This document shows positions 25,726 to 39,841 of a DNA stretch of 64,000 bases, piece after piece. The notes beneath the pieces are model-generated. The model had not been told where the DNA came from. It made no database searches and was given only the letters and a program-made list of their open reading frames with translations. How positions within the stretch are numbered: the first letter of the stretch is position 1; every line of letters begins with the position of its first letter. A program made the translations under genes and the position numbers. Source of the stretch: Berghia stephanieae (taxonomy: Eukaryota > Mollusca > Gastropoda > Nudibranchia > Aeolidiidae); NCBI GenBank assembly GCA_034508935.3, contig CM067445.1, positions 73,937,569-74,001,568 on the forward strand. Reading direction: 5' to 3'.

Positions 25726-26366
25726 AATTTTTGGCATAGATTGGGGGCAAAGCAATGATATAAAAAATTTAAAAAATACAGAGGCACATTAATTGTCTCC
25801 GAGTTCATATGCATTGAAAATCGAACATAACTGTATCATTTCCTTGACCCATTCACCTAAAACTATCGTCACTTCTGTGGGCTATCCCAATGTCTTATAC
25901 ACCGTTAAAATCTCAAAATCAACAAACAAAATTCTTAAATGTTGGCCTCTCGTTTATTGTATGCTAATAACACTTATTATATATACTTACTAGTCTATAA
26001 TTTACAATAACATTTAACCATAAATCTAGAAATACTACAATCTAGCTATAGAAAAAAATGTTATTAAATAAAATCTCATCATAATAAAGAATTACATTAT
26101 GTATATTTGATCATTATATTATTATTATTATTATTATTATTATATTCAGGCTAAATCATATGAATGGCAAGTAATCTATGAATTGATAATTTATGTAAAG
26201 AAATATGTACTGTGCGATAATTATGCTTTTTAATTATGCATCATAATGTTATTAAATATGAAAATGTTCAAACCTAACATTAACATGGTGTCTATTGTTT
26301 GATTTATAATGAATTATATGGGCAAAGGATTTCTAGTGAGTTGGAATGGATTTTTCTTCTTTTTTT

Positions 26367-26405
26367 TTTGGGTGGGGGGGGGGGGGGGGGGGGAGGAGGA
26401 GGGGG
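26367..26405. repeat. Poly-G/purine run
   Basis: About 25 consecutive G followed by GGAGGAGGAGGG. Similar G or C runs occur at 14251, 33650-33680, 47788-47815, 52795-52811, 62284 and 63787. Lengths may be unreliable in the assembly. Confidence 0.8.
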
Positions 26406-26859
26406 TTGGGGTAAGGATGATACTGTTTTCTCAAAAATCTCCTCTACATAGAATACTGATGTTTGTTATCATGCTGTATTTTCTTGTAATGATCCTTTAG
26501 CTTAGGATGTGGTGCTTGGGCTCAGTCATGGGCTTTTGAGACGCATGGATTTCTCCGGGTCTTTACCTTTGTTTTGAGTTTGTGTAGTCCTCGTCATTTT
26601 CATGAGTGGCAGAAAAAACTGGAGAAGGTATCCTTCAATGTCCAAAACTAGAAAAAATTTTGCAATGCATACTGGTTCAACTTTTCACACAAATCAAGAC
26701 GCACCTTTAAAGATCATATACATAGACAATCACATCCCCTTAGGACGGGTAAATGTTGGTCTTCCCCAGTGTCTTTCATTTCCTTTTATCATTTTCTAGA
26801 ATCCATGTGTGTGTTTCCTTGTTCTGGAATGAGACTACTATAATTTGTGTAATCATTTG

Positions 26860-27990
26860 TGTTCGCATCTGACTTTTTTTTTCAAGGGTTTGATAATGGC
26901 ATTTTGAAACACCATCAGAGACTAGTCCAGAGGAAAGAGTTATTTTTAAGTTTGGTAATTGTTGGAAGCAAAACATCGAGACATTCTTTCAGCAGATATG
27001 TGGGAAGGGGGTCAAGATCACAGTGCTTAAATGACTCTTCATGATGGCCTCTCGAACTTCCTCTTTCGTTGCAGGTTCAAAGGAGTCAAGAACTTTTCCA
27101 TGAAAAGATTTGAAGGTGGGTGGTGAATGTGTTGATTTATCTAAACTTTGCCTGATGGTTGTAATTTTGCTGTTAAAGAAGGTGGCAAACTTCACCAAGG
27201 AGGATATCACTTTTTGAAACTGGGAATTGACAGTTTTTTTGTTTCCCTAGTAGGTTGTCAGTTACGCTGTAGAATTCTTTACAAATTTTGATGTTTTATA
27301 TTTTAGTGTTGTAATAATTTCTTTTGGCCATCTTTATAAAATTGTAAAACGTATTTTTTACAGATTTATAAATTTCTTTGTGTAGTTCGAGGCCACTTTT
27401 TCGCCAAACTCTTTCGTCTTCCTTTTCTCAATTTTGGCTCGCTTTATCTCTGAGTTAAACCAGTTTGTGTTTGGGCTTTCTGAAATGACATAAGTTTTCA
27501 ATTGAGCATTTTTACCATACTGTTGAAGTCCAATATATTTTTCACATTAGAATTTTTTTCATTGAGTTTAGATTTAAAACTTTGAACGTTCATTTTTCAA
27601 AAGTCTCTCATTTCGACTGTTCTTTTAAGAGGGGAAGCTTTACACAAATCGAGGTTGACAAAAATTCCACTATGGTCAGATGGCTCCAAGTCTATAACGT
27701 CTGTTTTTTTGTTCGGGATTACCTCTGATAGGAGAAATGGCCCAATCAATCCTACTTCCAGATTGATGAGCTGCTTTCATTATGTGTTGTTTAAGCTCAT
27801 GCTCTGAAAATAAATCTTTGATTTTATTCATGGGCGAATGTTGCGCCATCCATTCCTTTCTTGCTGGCACCAAAGTGAACTTCACTGTCAAAAACGCAGT
27901 AACCCCCCTGCCCAAGATAAATGTTAAAAACATAACAAGCTCAATCCACCAATATTTATTGGTTCTTAGCGTTTCTAATGCATACTCGAC
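26860..27990 (-). mobile_element. CR1-like LINE fragment: endonuclease C-terminus to start of reverse transcriptase
   Basis: Reading on the minus strand: an endonuclease-end block with HSPMNKIKDLFSEHELKQHI and SGSRIDWAISPI (27.9-27.7 kb), a linker with SPNTNWFNSEIKRAK, then ISSLVKFATFFNSKITTIRQ, ATKEEVREAIMKSH and text resembling LDPIPT (here ILTPFPHIC). The CR1/Jockey pre-polymerase pattern FF..KI..IR followed by EVR..I..S is clear. The fragment stops before the palm domain; several frame changes. Confidence 0.7.
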
Positions 27991-28029
27991 AATGAAGATC
28001 CGTAAATTCTCTTAGAAAGAGGTTTGTGG

Positions 28030-29100
28030 AGATGGGTTTTAGTTGAATTAAAAAATAATAATACATTATAGATAGAAAACAACACTCACAACTTTTGTTC
28101 CGGCCTTTATTGAAATTCATTTCTACTCATGAAGTGATTTTTAGAACCAAAACATGAACATTTTGAAATGGAAGTTGTAATAATCATTTGCTATTTTCAT
28201 TATATACAGCTTACCCCAAAAATTAAATAAGAGCAATCATGAATAAAAAAAGATTCTTTTCCAGAGAACCTAGTCTAGTGAATGACACTGCATTAATACT
28301 CAATATTTAAAAAAAGTTTGCGAATCAATACTTTGTAAACTGCCCGTAGATATAACTAGATTTAAACTAAAATAGCTAATCAGTTATTTGTTATAAAATT
28401 ATAAGGATATTCTGCGCAAGGAGTTATTTTAAAAATAGGATAGATTATAATAGTATGACTTTTGTAAAATTGTAACAACCGTATCTTTAAGTGACATTTA
28501 GATCTTCTACTCTTCTTTCATTGCATACTTGATGTAATATACTTGATATACTGAGTGGTTGAAATAATAGAAACAAATTTGAGATTATTTTACCATTTCA
28601 GCATTACTAGTAGTACCAATTCAACCCTGAGCCAAATGAAAAGCTTTGAATGAATAGTCTTCAAATGGCAAACGTTGTTATAATTGGCAATGATCCCATA
28701 CTTCACAGTTTGCAATCACATCCTGCAACAACTGAACTGTTAGCATTGTCTTAGCAATCCTGACTGTTCATGTGAATATCATCATCATTCATATCGTAAA
28801 TAGAAAGATTACTGTTTCTATATTTATCCCTCTGTTATGTCTATTCTTTGTTACAGATAAGTGAGCCAGGTTAATCTTCAGGTATTGGAGTAATAGATAC
28901 CCCAGTTTATAACTGGGATAAAGCTGCTATTGTCATCAATATATATGCTATATCTTTATGAGATGGTCTTATAAAGTAGTCTTGTATCCGTAATCCAGTA
29001 AGCTCTGTAATCCAAGTGAGTGAGATGGGATTAGATTCTTTTTTTTTTTTTCGTACTCAATCATCCAGATATTCTCAATTCCACATCCAGGCCCCAAATT
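28030..29100. other. Intergenic, nothing recognised
   Basis: AT-rich sequence without a convincing reading frame, SINE or inverted-repeat signature. Confidence 0.5.
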
Positions 29101-29439
29101 TGGGAACAAGTTTGCATTAAAAGGAGTTAATAATAATAAAGTATTCTTTTATTGCACTAAATGCCAAAATTTCAAAGCGCTTTACAGTATCACTGGACAC
29201 ACTCATACTCGGCAAAGACCCACACAGCAGTCACACAAGCTAAAATGTTTTACAAATAAAATAAAAAGCAATATCCGACAAATGAAAAGTAAAAATAAAA
29301 CAAATAATCAATTATCAAGGAGAAATCATCATGATATCTATTTCTGAGAAAGACAGGTTTTTAGCTTTTTCTTTAAGTCCTCGACATTGCCTGTGAGCCT
29401 TACTGACTAAGTCCCAAATGGAAGGTTCTGCTTTCTGGT

Positions 29440-29748
29440 AAAAATTGAGCTTTTATATAGCACAATATCCACTAAACATGCTCAAAGTGCTTTACAAAGG
29501 GTCCCTGACCAACAGTAACGCGTAACATAGAGAACGACACATGACGCCTGTTAGGCGATATTACAATTGTTCCGACATGGACAACACTTAATGGCCAGGT
29601 ACTCATTTTACACCTGAGTATGGTGAGAGAATGTGAGTAAAGAGTCTTCCAAGGACTCAACTATGCGCCGAGCGAGGCTCGAACCCAGGACCTTCCAATC
29701 CAAAAGCGAGTGCAATACCACTAGACCACATTGCCGTAGTAAGATCTA
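29440..29748 (-). repeat. SINE family A, full-length minus-strand copy
   Basis: The complement reads GGCAATGTGGTCTAGTGGTA (A-box region), GGTCCTGGGTTCGAGCC with a consensus Pol III B box GGTTCGAGCC, body GAGTCCTTGGAAGACTC and ACCATACTCAGGTGTAAAAT, and tail GTGCTATATAAAAGCTCAAT. About 300 bp: a tRNA head, unrelated body and a LINE-like tail. Best reference copy in the window with 54143-54445. Confidence 0.8.
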
Positions 29749-30789
29749 TCGCCTAAATTAGCTGTGCTTTTGGCACTTTTAGTAGCTGGATCTCTAGTGA
29801 ATTGGGGACTAGGGGACGACTAGTTCTTGAATGTAGCATGGAGAACGGGAATTAAGTGCGTTGGAACAGAAGGGAAATTCTGGTTCAAAAGGGCAGCCAG
29901 TGTTGTAATCTGAGTATAGTTTTCATGCTTGTTATCTCAAGTTGACTAATTCCCAGAACCATTTTGGCAGCCCTGTTCTATTCCTTTTTGGAATCTACCA
30001 ACTTTCTTAGCATGAAGGACCACTAACAGCAAATTGCAATACTGCTTACTTTAAGCTGGTTTGATGGGAGGGACTTTCACGCTTTTATATTCCAAACTCT
30101 TGATATTGAAACCATTCACCTCCGACAATATCACATCAACTTATGAACTCGCTGTCGTCCAATGGTGTGTGCAAACCAAGAAGACTATAATCACATCCTC
30201 TTTAGCTGGACCAGACTTACGTGATCATTGTCAGCGATCCAGTCATGACCATGCTCAATATCATTTGACAATTATTATAAAACAAGATGTAAAAGTACTA
30301 GTTTAAAAAAGGCTGCCTAACAAGTGACTTGCATTGAATAAAGAGGAAGTTTGGTTTGTACATGAATGCTTTGGGAAATAATGTCCCATTGAGTGTATTG
30401 TAATTACGGAAATACATTATGTAAATGTATATATTTATCTATGAAGTACATTCCAACGGCAATTACGATGCAAGACTTGCACTAAGTCTTGATTACTGTA
30501 ATTTGTGAGGTGTTTTACAGATTTCAATTGCCCACTTTGATCGGTGATTCAACAATTAGAAAGACTCTATTATCTAGAAAAAATAATTGGGACCAGAAAC
30601 GTGACAGCCGATAGTCAGCCCATGATATAAATGAGAACATTTCCAACCTACTGTGTATTAATATTTCACTCCATTGTTAGTGTTGAATAAATTGTTCCTT
30701 TTGTGCTTAAGTTAATTTGTAAAGGTCAAACGACCTTTTTGTTTCAGTTTGGTACTTCATAAATCAACAAAAGCTGAGGGGAAAAGTAA

Positions 30790-31515
30790 CTGGAGGGTTG
30801 GACACGGGTGTTGGAAAGGAGGGGATTAAGAGTAAGCAGATCGAAGACAAGAGTATTTATGCATCGGACAACAGAGAGCAGAACCACCAATAAAGATAGG
30901 AGAAGAGGATGTGCCAGAGACAAACCAATTCAAATACTTAGGAACAACTGTTCAAGGACATGGGGCAATGAGATGGAGGTTAAGAAGAGGATACAGGCAG
31001 GCTGGAATAATTGGAGGAAGGTATCTGGAGTTATGTGTGACAAACGAATATCCGCAAAGCTGAAGGGGAAAATATATACAACAGTTGTAAGACCAGCAAT
31101 GTTATATGGACTAGAGACAGCAGCTACAACAAAGAAACAAGATAAAGAAGTTGAGGTGGCAGAAATGAGGATGTTGAGATGGTCACTTGGTTGGACAAGA
31201 AAAGATAAAGTGAGAAATGTACGAATTCGAATGTTGACTGAAGTGAAGAATGCATCAATAAAGATGAGAGAAGATAGATTGAAATGGTTCGGACATGTAA
31301 AGAGACAAGAGAGTACATGGGAAGGAAAGTATTGGACTTACAAATAGCGGGAAAGAGAAAAAAGAGACGCCCAAAGAGTAGATGGTGGGATAAGGTAAAG
31401 GATGATATGAAAGAACTGGGCCTGGAGGAAGATGATGCGCTGAACCGAGATGAATAGAGATGTGGCATTCATTATGGCAACCCTGCAAACTGCGAGATAA
31501 GCTGAAAGAAGAAGA
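30790..31515 (+). mobile_element. LINE 3' fragment (polymerase C-terminus)
   Basis: Plus strand: RGLRVSRSKT (motif after palm), TNQFKYLGTTVQ in an adjacent frame, then EVKKRIQAGWNNWRKVSGVM, YTTVVRPAMLYGLE, EVAEMRMLRWSLGWTRKDKV and DRLKWFGHVKRQE. After a stop the text continues as GKRKKRRPKSRWWDKVKDDM. These are the thumb and C-terminal signatures of RTE/L1-like invertebrate LINEs. Ends with a short GAA-rich tail near 31510. At least two frame breaks. Confidence 0.75.
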
Positions 31516-31788
31516 CTTCATAAGTCAACAACTTTTTATTATCATTTTATAGCTTAAAACTGGTAAGGGTAAGACAAGCACAATCTGTATCAAAATTAGT
31601 AGGCAATAATATTAGTCTAATGTTTAATGAACACAATTTCATTTCTTCAAGCTTACCTTCAAGAATTATGTTTGTTTATTTTTTTATTTTCTAAGTTTTA
31701 GTTTTTCATTGAAATTGAAAAACTTGATGGAAAAATGTTAGTCAACTAAAGACAAACTATACAGAGTGTTATTAAAATTACTTATCAA

Positions 31789-34700
31789 CTACACTTCAAA
31801 TTCAGAATCAGTATCAGATGAAATTGAAATATCAAGTTCTGGACAATCACGGCGGTCACACATAGCTGCACAATCAAAAGGACACTCCACTTTCTCCAAA
31901 GGTCTTTCGTCATAAAAATCATCTTTTACATGTTCGTTAAATTTCAGATATTCTTTTAGCAAACTGGGCAATGGTAATTTTTCTATTTTGATAGGTGCAT
32001 ACTTTCCAACCAAGCGAAAGACTTTAGCTCGGCAAAGTTGTTTCAAAGTCCATACGTTTGAGGCAGATTCCAGTAGAAAGGACCTGACATCATGTCGACG
32101 ATAAAGGGCCACAGGCCAGTCTTGTTTGCGTAGCCATGTCTCTTGCAAATAATGTGGATTAAGATGGATGAGAAACCGAACAACTGGCCATTGTTTTTCA
32201 TTGACAGCTAGGTAGAAATATGAACACTGTTTGCGTTTTCTTTTCAGGCTGCATCCCCAATGTAAAAGGGTTAAAGCTGATTCATGGCTGTGAAGTTTAA
32301 TGGCTTGCTCAAGAGGTGTTTCGCTCCAACTGAAAGTTAAGAAATGTTGAAAAATAATTCACATATTATCAAAGTTTTTCTTTGTGGCATTTCAATTTCT
32401 TTGCTTTAACTGTATGATTTACTGCTTTACAAAATAGAACTGTAACAGTGAGGTTTACCATCTTTCGTTCAGTTCCATGGAGTCATATTAGCAACAGACC
32501 AATACCCTTTCCAATGGGTAGCAAGCAGTAACTCCTTGTTAACAAGGCATTGATACTATTTAAAGCTACAGAATAGGAATAAAATGCGGCTTATGTGCTT
32601 ATGGCACTGAAGGACTATTTTTTTTCCATTGTGTGAAAGGGACCCTGGCAACTGGTTGTTGATCTCAGAAAATTATATCCATACCACTAATTGGATACTG
32701 CGTAAAAGAACAAAGATGGGGGTATCTTGAGATTTTACCAAGTATCAATAGTGTTAGATATTTTCAATGATTTATACTTTATTTGTTTGTGATTAAGAGA
32801 GCATTTTATCTCAGCTGTAAGGCATGATTTGTAATTTCAGCAAAGATCTTTCACTACCCCAGTGTAGCCATTGAATTTTAAATGATTCAAAATTGAGTAA
32901 GTTAATCTTTCTTATTAACATCAAAGTACATTTATATAGTTGTTTACTCTGAGACATTGAATTTAAAGCCTATGTTTAAATCTCTGATCAGTGCTGATGG
33001 TGGCAAAACAATTGAAAAGGGAGGAAAATTTGAATGTTTACTTTCAAGCCCAATTTTTACTGCAATAACCTCCACTTTTAGAGCAATTGAGATGATAAAC
33101 AATTATTGTAACTCTTGCTAACTTCTGGAGACTAGGAAACTGCAACTATTTGCTACACCACACATCAAGTCTCTCACTGCCAGTACGGTTGTCTGAGGGA
33201 AATGTAATTTTTTTTTTTTAAATAAGGAAATCCCTCCTCTGACACCAAAATCGAGGATTTCCACGGATTTCAGGAAAACCATCAGCACCGTCTGAGATTG
33301 TGTAGAGATTTATTTACCTGTAGGCTTTATCAAGCTTATATCCAAATTCAATAAGGATTTTCACCATGAAAGGATTATGCTGTTCTATAGCCACAGTCAT
33401 AGGTGTAACACCATGGTTGCTTCTAGCATGGACCTTGCAACCACTTTTTAAAAGAAGTTCACAAATCTTGTATCGTCTATAGGCCACAGCGTAATGCAGA
33501 GCAGTGAGGCCCTCATCGGTTTTTGCATGGATTTTGCACAGGGAATTGATGAGTAAGTCACATATCTCTATATTATCCATTTGAACAGCTCTGAGTGATT
33601 AAAATACGTTAGATTAGAATAAAAAGGACTTTTATTATTGGGGGTGGGTGGGCGGGCGGGGGAGGGGGGGGGGGGGGGGCAACCTCTCAGTTTTATAAAG
33701 AATTCAATTCATTCACTGCAAAGAGACTGGCAGTCAAGAGATGATTGGGTAGCTGGTCTGTTAGGCGGGATAGCAAATACTTTCCAATACACTAGCATGT
33801 TATCTAAAGACAAGCAATTGCTATTGTCCATTTAACGTGAAAGAAACAGAGCATAGTTTTCCTCATGTAAAATGAGTGATTTAGCCATACGTCATAATCT
33901 TGAAATACATTCTAATAAACCATAGGAAGTTCTCTTATTTGTAAACCGGGGCATTTTTAAGCTATAAAAATCTTTTGTATCCATTAACAAGACTGGAAGT
34001 GGTGATTGAAATATAATCATTCGGATGAATACTTAATAGTACTGCCTGAGTAGGGTACATACTTTATTAACGGTGTCTCCGCTCCAATGTCATATCCCAA
34101 ACGCCTAATATTGACGTCTGCTCCTGCATGAACAAGCTCACGAGCTACAGGTGCATTGCCACAAATAATTGCACGATATAATGGTGTACATCCTGGAGGA
34201 CATAAAAAATATCATTTAGTAAATCAACAGACACACAGAGTACAATTCAAAATAACACACACAAAAAAAAACAAACCCAAAAATCTTACTAACTTGTATT
34301 GTGTACATTTTCTTTTACTATTACAGTGACTCCGCTTAATCGCACACCCTCGGGAGTTCAGGTTAGTGTGTGGATTAAAAGGAGTGTGCGATTAAGCGGA
34401 GAAGCTAAAACTAGCATCTAAGCACCAGCTTTCATGTTCCATTCATGTATGACCTTCCCCTCCAAGATTTCTACAGGCTTGGGAAGGTCATATTCAAGAC
34501 ATTAGACCGATTAGAAGAGGCGTCTCTTTAAGGGTTTTTTCTGTTTCTTTTTATTTTTTATTTTTATTATTAAAAAAAATTTTAACATTTTTTTTGGGGT
34601 GGCGGGGTGTTTTTGAGAGACTTTTTTCTTTAAAAATTTCTCTTTTTATTCATGCTTTATCAACAACAAAGCGTGACATTATTGTTTGTAAGAATGGTAA

Positions 34701-36474
34701 CCGTGAAGCGTTGATTGTAGAAAGCCCCATCTTGCCTGAATTGCAAATGTCATTAGAGTCATACTGCTGAAGAAGTTGTTTCAAAACTTCATCACTCCAT
34801 TGGCTGGCAGAAGAAACATCAGCATAGTGTTTTTCATCATGTTCGTTTTCAAGCCTGACATTCTGTCAACCTTTCCATCTCAGGAGCCAGCTTTCTAATG
34901 GGGAGAAAGACTTGCCTTCAGTTTATGCCAGTTCAGTCGCCTATTGAGTGTATCAATGTGGACACGGACAATCAAAAGATGAGACGCAAGTCCTCCCTAT
35001 AATCCTTTCTTATTGTTCACGGCCCAGTAGAGCAAAACAGTGCACAGGTAGAGAATTGCAATCGAGTGGTCAGACAATGTAAACAAACACACAGCATTGG
35101 GTGGACTGCGATCACAGTTCACACCTAGTGATGCAGACAGCGAGTTCTGAGTCAATTAGCCCATCATGTCAGGTAATCCTTTGATGTCAGTTAACAAGCA
35201 TTGCGCGTCTAGTCGGGGTCAGAGGGACAGTGGAATTGTGTTGACGGGAAAGCTTTTTTCCCGCGTGATACGATATTAACGTGCCGAACTAGTTCAATGT
35301 GAAACAGATTTTCATTACCTTTTTTAATTGTATCTTTTTAAAGATATTTTTTTTTCAAATCAAGATGGAATCAAGATGTAGCAATTAAGCGGAGAAGGTG
35401 TACAATTAAGCGGAGCGATTATATAGAAAAAATTCTGATTTTTGGGAATGTGTAGCGTATAAGCGGAGTGTGCGATTAACCTATGTGCATTTAAGCGGAG
35501 TGAACTGTACTAGCTATTTTCCAAGCTCATTTTCATTCAGTTTTTGGTCTTTCCATATATTTTACAGTGCATTCATAAACATTTTTGGATGTGAAAACGT
35601 TTATGTTGTTCCCTGTGAATAATGAAAAATACAAATCTCACACAATTGTTCTTCATAATAAGGGCAAAATATGACTTTATCAGAAAATATGTTTCAAACT
35701 TTTAAGCTATATCACTTTGGGTTAGTTTTTTTTCAAATCTCAGATGATTCATTATATAAATTTGAAAATTTGTTCCTCAATATAAAAGGGCTAACCTGTT
35801 TCTTTGTCGATAAAATTCACATCACAAGAGTTTTTGCTGAGCAGTAGTTTCACAAGTTCCAAGTTCCCATTTTTTGCAGCAAACCTATTTCAGAAAATGT
35901 GGGAATGCATGGATCAAACCTGATTATCCTTTATGTAAATGGGTAATGTTTAGCTCATCGAATCAAAAATGACATAATGTAACATATATTACATTATCTT
36001 TATTATGCAGACAGTCCAATTATAAAACAGTGACTAGCCGCCTCGAGTTGAAGCTTAATTAATATAAAATTTAAGTTCAAATAAATACTCTCATTGAGAA
36101 AAGCGAACCTTATTTCTTAAATCTCCAAAAAATTAAAGTTGTAATTCTGATTAAAATGAGACAAATCTTATTAAATTTCACAGTATGAAGATATTTATTA
36201 CAAATATCAAAATTAAATAAAATACCAGTGGTCAATATATTGCAATGATTAATATATAACTAATTTCAAAAAAAGAAAATACTCACCACATAGCTCTCTT
36301 GCCTATAACACTTTCAAAATTGACATCAGCTGGTTTAGGTTTTGCTTTCATTAGGAATTGGACCAGGTCTAAATGACCGAGCTCTGCGGCCATGATAATT
36401 GCAGTGGGACGAGAAGGGTCACTCATGTCAATGTCATTCACTCCCATTAGTCTTTCTTTCAGCATCGATTTTAC
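31789..36474 (-). CDS. Ankyrin-repeat and SOCS-box protein (ASB family), five coding exons
   Basis: Exons (minus, 5' to 3'): 36287-36474, 35796-35884, 34063-34192, 33318-33590, 31789-32329; AG/GT borders and phases all agree. From the ATG at 36465 the product is 403 residues. Ankyrin repeats follow one another (TAIIMAAELGHLDLVQFLM; AAKNGNLELVKLLLS; TPLYRAIICGNAPVARELV; TPLIKAVQMDNIEICDLLI; TALHYAVAYRRYKICELLL; TPMTVAIEQHNPFMVKIL; TPLEQAIKLHSHESALTLL; one degenerate). A SOCS box comes next: TLKQLCRAKVFRLVGKYA, then LPLPSLLKEYL. ASB proteins are substrate receptors of cullin-5 ubiquitin ligases through elongin B/C. The tail is Cys-rich then acidic and ends DTDSEFEV. Exon 1 is preceded by a splice acceptor, so an upstream, possibly non-coding, exon is expected. 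Which ASB it is cannot be settled by eye. TTTATT (AATAAA on the gene strand) at 31675-31688 is a likely poly(A) signal. Confidence 0.88.
32480..32625 (+). repeat. SINE family B fragment in ASB intron 4
   Basis: Has TAGCAAGCAGTAACTCC, TTTAAAGCTACAGAATAGG and TGGCACTGAAGGAC, corresponding to the family's 3' half. Confidence 0.5.
33628..33845 (+). repeat. G-rich run plus SINE family B fragment in ASB intron 3
   Basis: A G-rich stretch (33638-33680) is followed by a family-B body: GATTGGGTAGCTGGTCTGTT, TTTCCAATACACTAGCATG and AGACAAGCAATTGCTATTGT. Confidence 0.6.
34324..35507 (-). mobile_element. Pogo/Tigger-like DNA transposon (1.18 kb), decayed
   Basis: Flanked by TA dinucleotides (34322-34323, 35508-35509). 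The ends are inverted: left CAGTGACTCCGCTTAA, right complement CAGTTCACTCCGCTTAA. The CAGT start, TA target and about 25-bp TIR fit the Tigger branch of Tc1/mariner. The minus strand at about 34990-34670 retains transposase text (ESWLLRWKG, SQWSDEVLKQLLQQYDSND, then a position equivalent to the DETGL motif reading KMGL), so the first catalytic Asp region is degenerate. Stops are present. Subterminal ATTAAGCGGAG motifs occur several times at each end. Sits between ASB exons B and C. Confidence 0.8.
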
Positions 36475-36489
36475 CTAAGGGTGAGGGAA

Positions 36490-36509
36490 ATGAGAGAGCA
36501 GAGAGCAGA

Positions 36510-36563
<54 letters not shown>
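36490..36563. repeat. (GA)n microsatellite just upstream of ASB exon 1
   Basis: AG-dinucleotide run starting about 15 bases upstream (gene sense) of the exon's acceptor. On the gene strand this is a (CT)n run that may serve as the polypyrimidine tract. Confidence 0.85.
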
Positions 36564-36569
<6 letters not shown>

Positions 36570-37159
36570 AGAAAGGGTTGAGCTATTTGTTTTTTTTATT
36601 GAAAGGCCAATGACCCGTATCAATGTACAATAAAATAAGCAATCAATGAATTATGAACTTAAAATCTACCATTAAAAAATTGTTACCTTAACTGAATTAT
36701 TCAATTAATTACTTGAACATGATATAAATACACTGCTTGAAAATTATATTTAACAATGATAAACCACAACTATTATGTATATAAAAGGTCTAAGATCCTA
36801 CAAGATATAAAATGACATATGCAGAGCTGCCTACTTGAAATTTTAAAAAAATCGTAGTTTCAGGGGGAAAAAAAAGTCGCTATAAATAGATTTACAAATC
36901 AATAATTTGTCATCACCATGATACACAAATGCTTTAAAGTCCTGAGTATAGGATCTAAGGAATTCAATTTTCCTTTTCAACAAGATTTATTGAGTCAAAG
37001 AGGCGAATGCAGCTCCCTAGCTGAAGCCAAAAATTCGTAATTCTACGAATTTTTCGTAGCACTAGGCAGGTCTGCATATGTCTTTCGCTTTATAAAGAGA
37101 TTATACACATTGACTTAAATTTGACTTTGGTTGCAATTTTGGTTGTTGAGCCTGTATAA

Positions 37160-37435
37160 GGATGGGTTATTGTGATTTGACACTCGCTTTTGGATTGGAA
37201 GGTCCTGAGTGCATAGTTGAGTCCTTGGAAAAAGGCGTTTTACTCACATTCTCTCACCATACTCATGTGTAAAATGAGTACCTAGCCATCAATAGTGTTG
37301 CCTCTGTTGGGAAAAAAAAACTGGCAATATCCCTTAACTGGTGTCATGTCTCGTTCTACATGTTATGTTTTGCAGTTGGTCAGGGACCCTTTGTAAAGCA
37401 CTTTGAGCACATTTAGTGGATATATACTTAGAGAT
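37160..37435 (+). repeat. SINE family A, plus-strand copy with decayed head
   Basis: Contains GACACTCGCTTTTGGATTGG, GAGTCCTTGGAAAAAGGCG, CTCACCATACTCATGTGTAA and GGTCAGGGACCCTTTGTAAA. The B box has been partly lost (GGTCCTGAGTGCAT). Confidence 0.7.
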
Positions 37436-37439
37436 GATT

Positions 37440-37920
37440 TCCAGCACAGGTTCTCAATGATCCTCTTCGCTGGACGAAGTGTCATCTTTGTTTCTTCCGG
37501 TTGCAGATTACCGTCAAGACAGAATGTGATGCTAGCCTTGTAATCATAAAAGATTTCTTGGTTTTTCCAATAGCTATCCAGTCTGTTCTTGAATGAGTTA
37601 AGTGAATTAGCACTGACAACTTTCTCTGGTAGACTGTTCCACACTTGAACCACTCTAACATCAAAACTATGCTATTTTGATACATATATAAAGCTCAAGT
37701 TTTTCTCTTGACTGATTTGAATTAGTTTTGAGTGAAATAACTTTGATTTTACAGTTCTGAAATAATCATCAGAAGTGAATATATAAACTGTTTTGAGCCA
37801 TTTATAGTAATAACCATTAACATAAGTTTCAAAAAGATAACACCCAGTCAGCACATTCGTTAGTAGTGATGTGTTTATGATAATGATTGAAAATTTCAAA
37901 GTCAAAAATATAAAAAGCAT
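37440..37920 (-). mobile_element. CR1/Rex-like LINE C-terminal fragment
   Basis: Minus-strand text VQVWNSLPEKVVSANSLNSF followed by KNRLDSYWKNQEIFYDY is the standard end of CR1/Jockey-superfamily polymerases (WN.LP..VV.A.S.N.FKN.LD.YW). Upstream text near 37.7-37.8 kb is less certain. It abuts the SINE at 37160-37435. Confidence 0.65.
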
Positions 37921-37954
37921 TGAATTATATTTAAAGCATTAAAAGAGAGTATTC

Positions 37955-38100
37955 CTTCAGAACCATTAGGCCCATGGAGCTGGACTTTATCCCAGTTTCT
38001 ATAGCGTGAAACGGACAATAACAATTGCTTGCTACCCTTTGAATATGATGCCAGTCTATCACAAAGCACTTTCCACCAGATCTAGTAGACTATACCTTTT
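37955..38100 (-). repeat. SINE family B, minus strand
   Basis: Has CCTTCAGAACCATTAGGCCC, GGAGCTGGACTTTATCCC, GCGTGAAACGGACAATAACA and TTTCCACCAGATCTAGTAG. Overlaps the start of an open frame at 38006-38374 that is therefore not a gene. Confidence 0.7.
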
Positions 38101-38374
38101 TTACATCATTGCACTTGACAGCATGAAAGAAGTCAGAAGGTTTGAAATTTTCTTTGAATTTGGGTTCCATTTCTCAGTCTGGACCGAATCTGGAAAAGAT
38201 TATATGTGGAATATAATTTTTGATTACGAATCTACATCTCTTTTAGACTTCCTTTACATTGCAGTTTACTTTACATCAATCACTCACTATTTCTATTCAC
38301 TTCAAGGAAATGGACAGTTGCAGCTTCCGTACCCACATCCGTCCCATTGCAAAGATGTTATTTCAACATCCTAG

Positions 38375-39841
<1,467 letters not shown>

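Noticed and set aside
29680-29748. Possible tRNA gene on the minus strand with consensus B box
   Set aside because: It is the head of SINE family A; the same sequence recurs with the same non-tRNA body at 54143-54445.
31124-31521. Minus-strand frames of 88-114 residues
   Set aside because: Antisense shadows of the plus-strand LINE fragment at 30790-31515.
38006-38374. 122-residue open frame upstream of TMEM107
   Set aside because: Its first third lies in a minus-strand SINE family B, and the rest has no motif or codon pattern of a gene.
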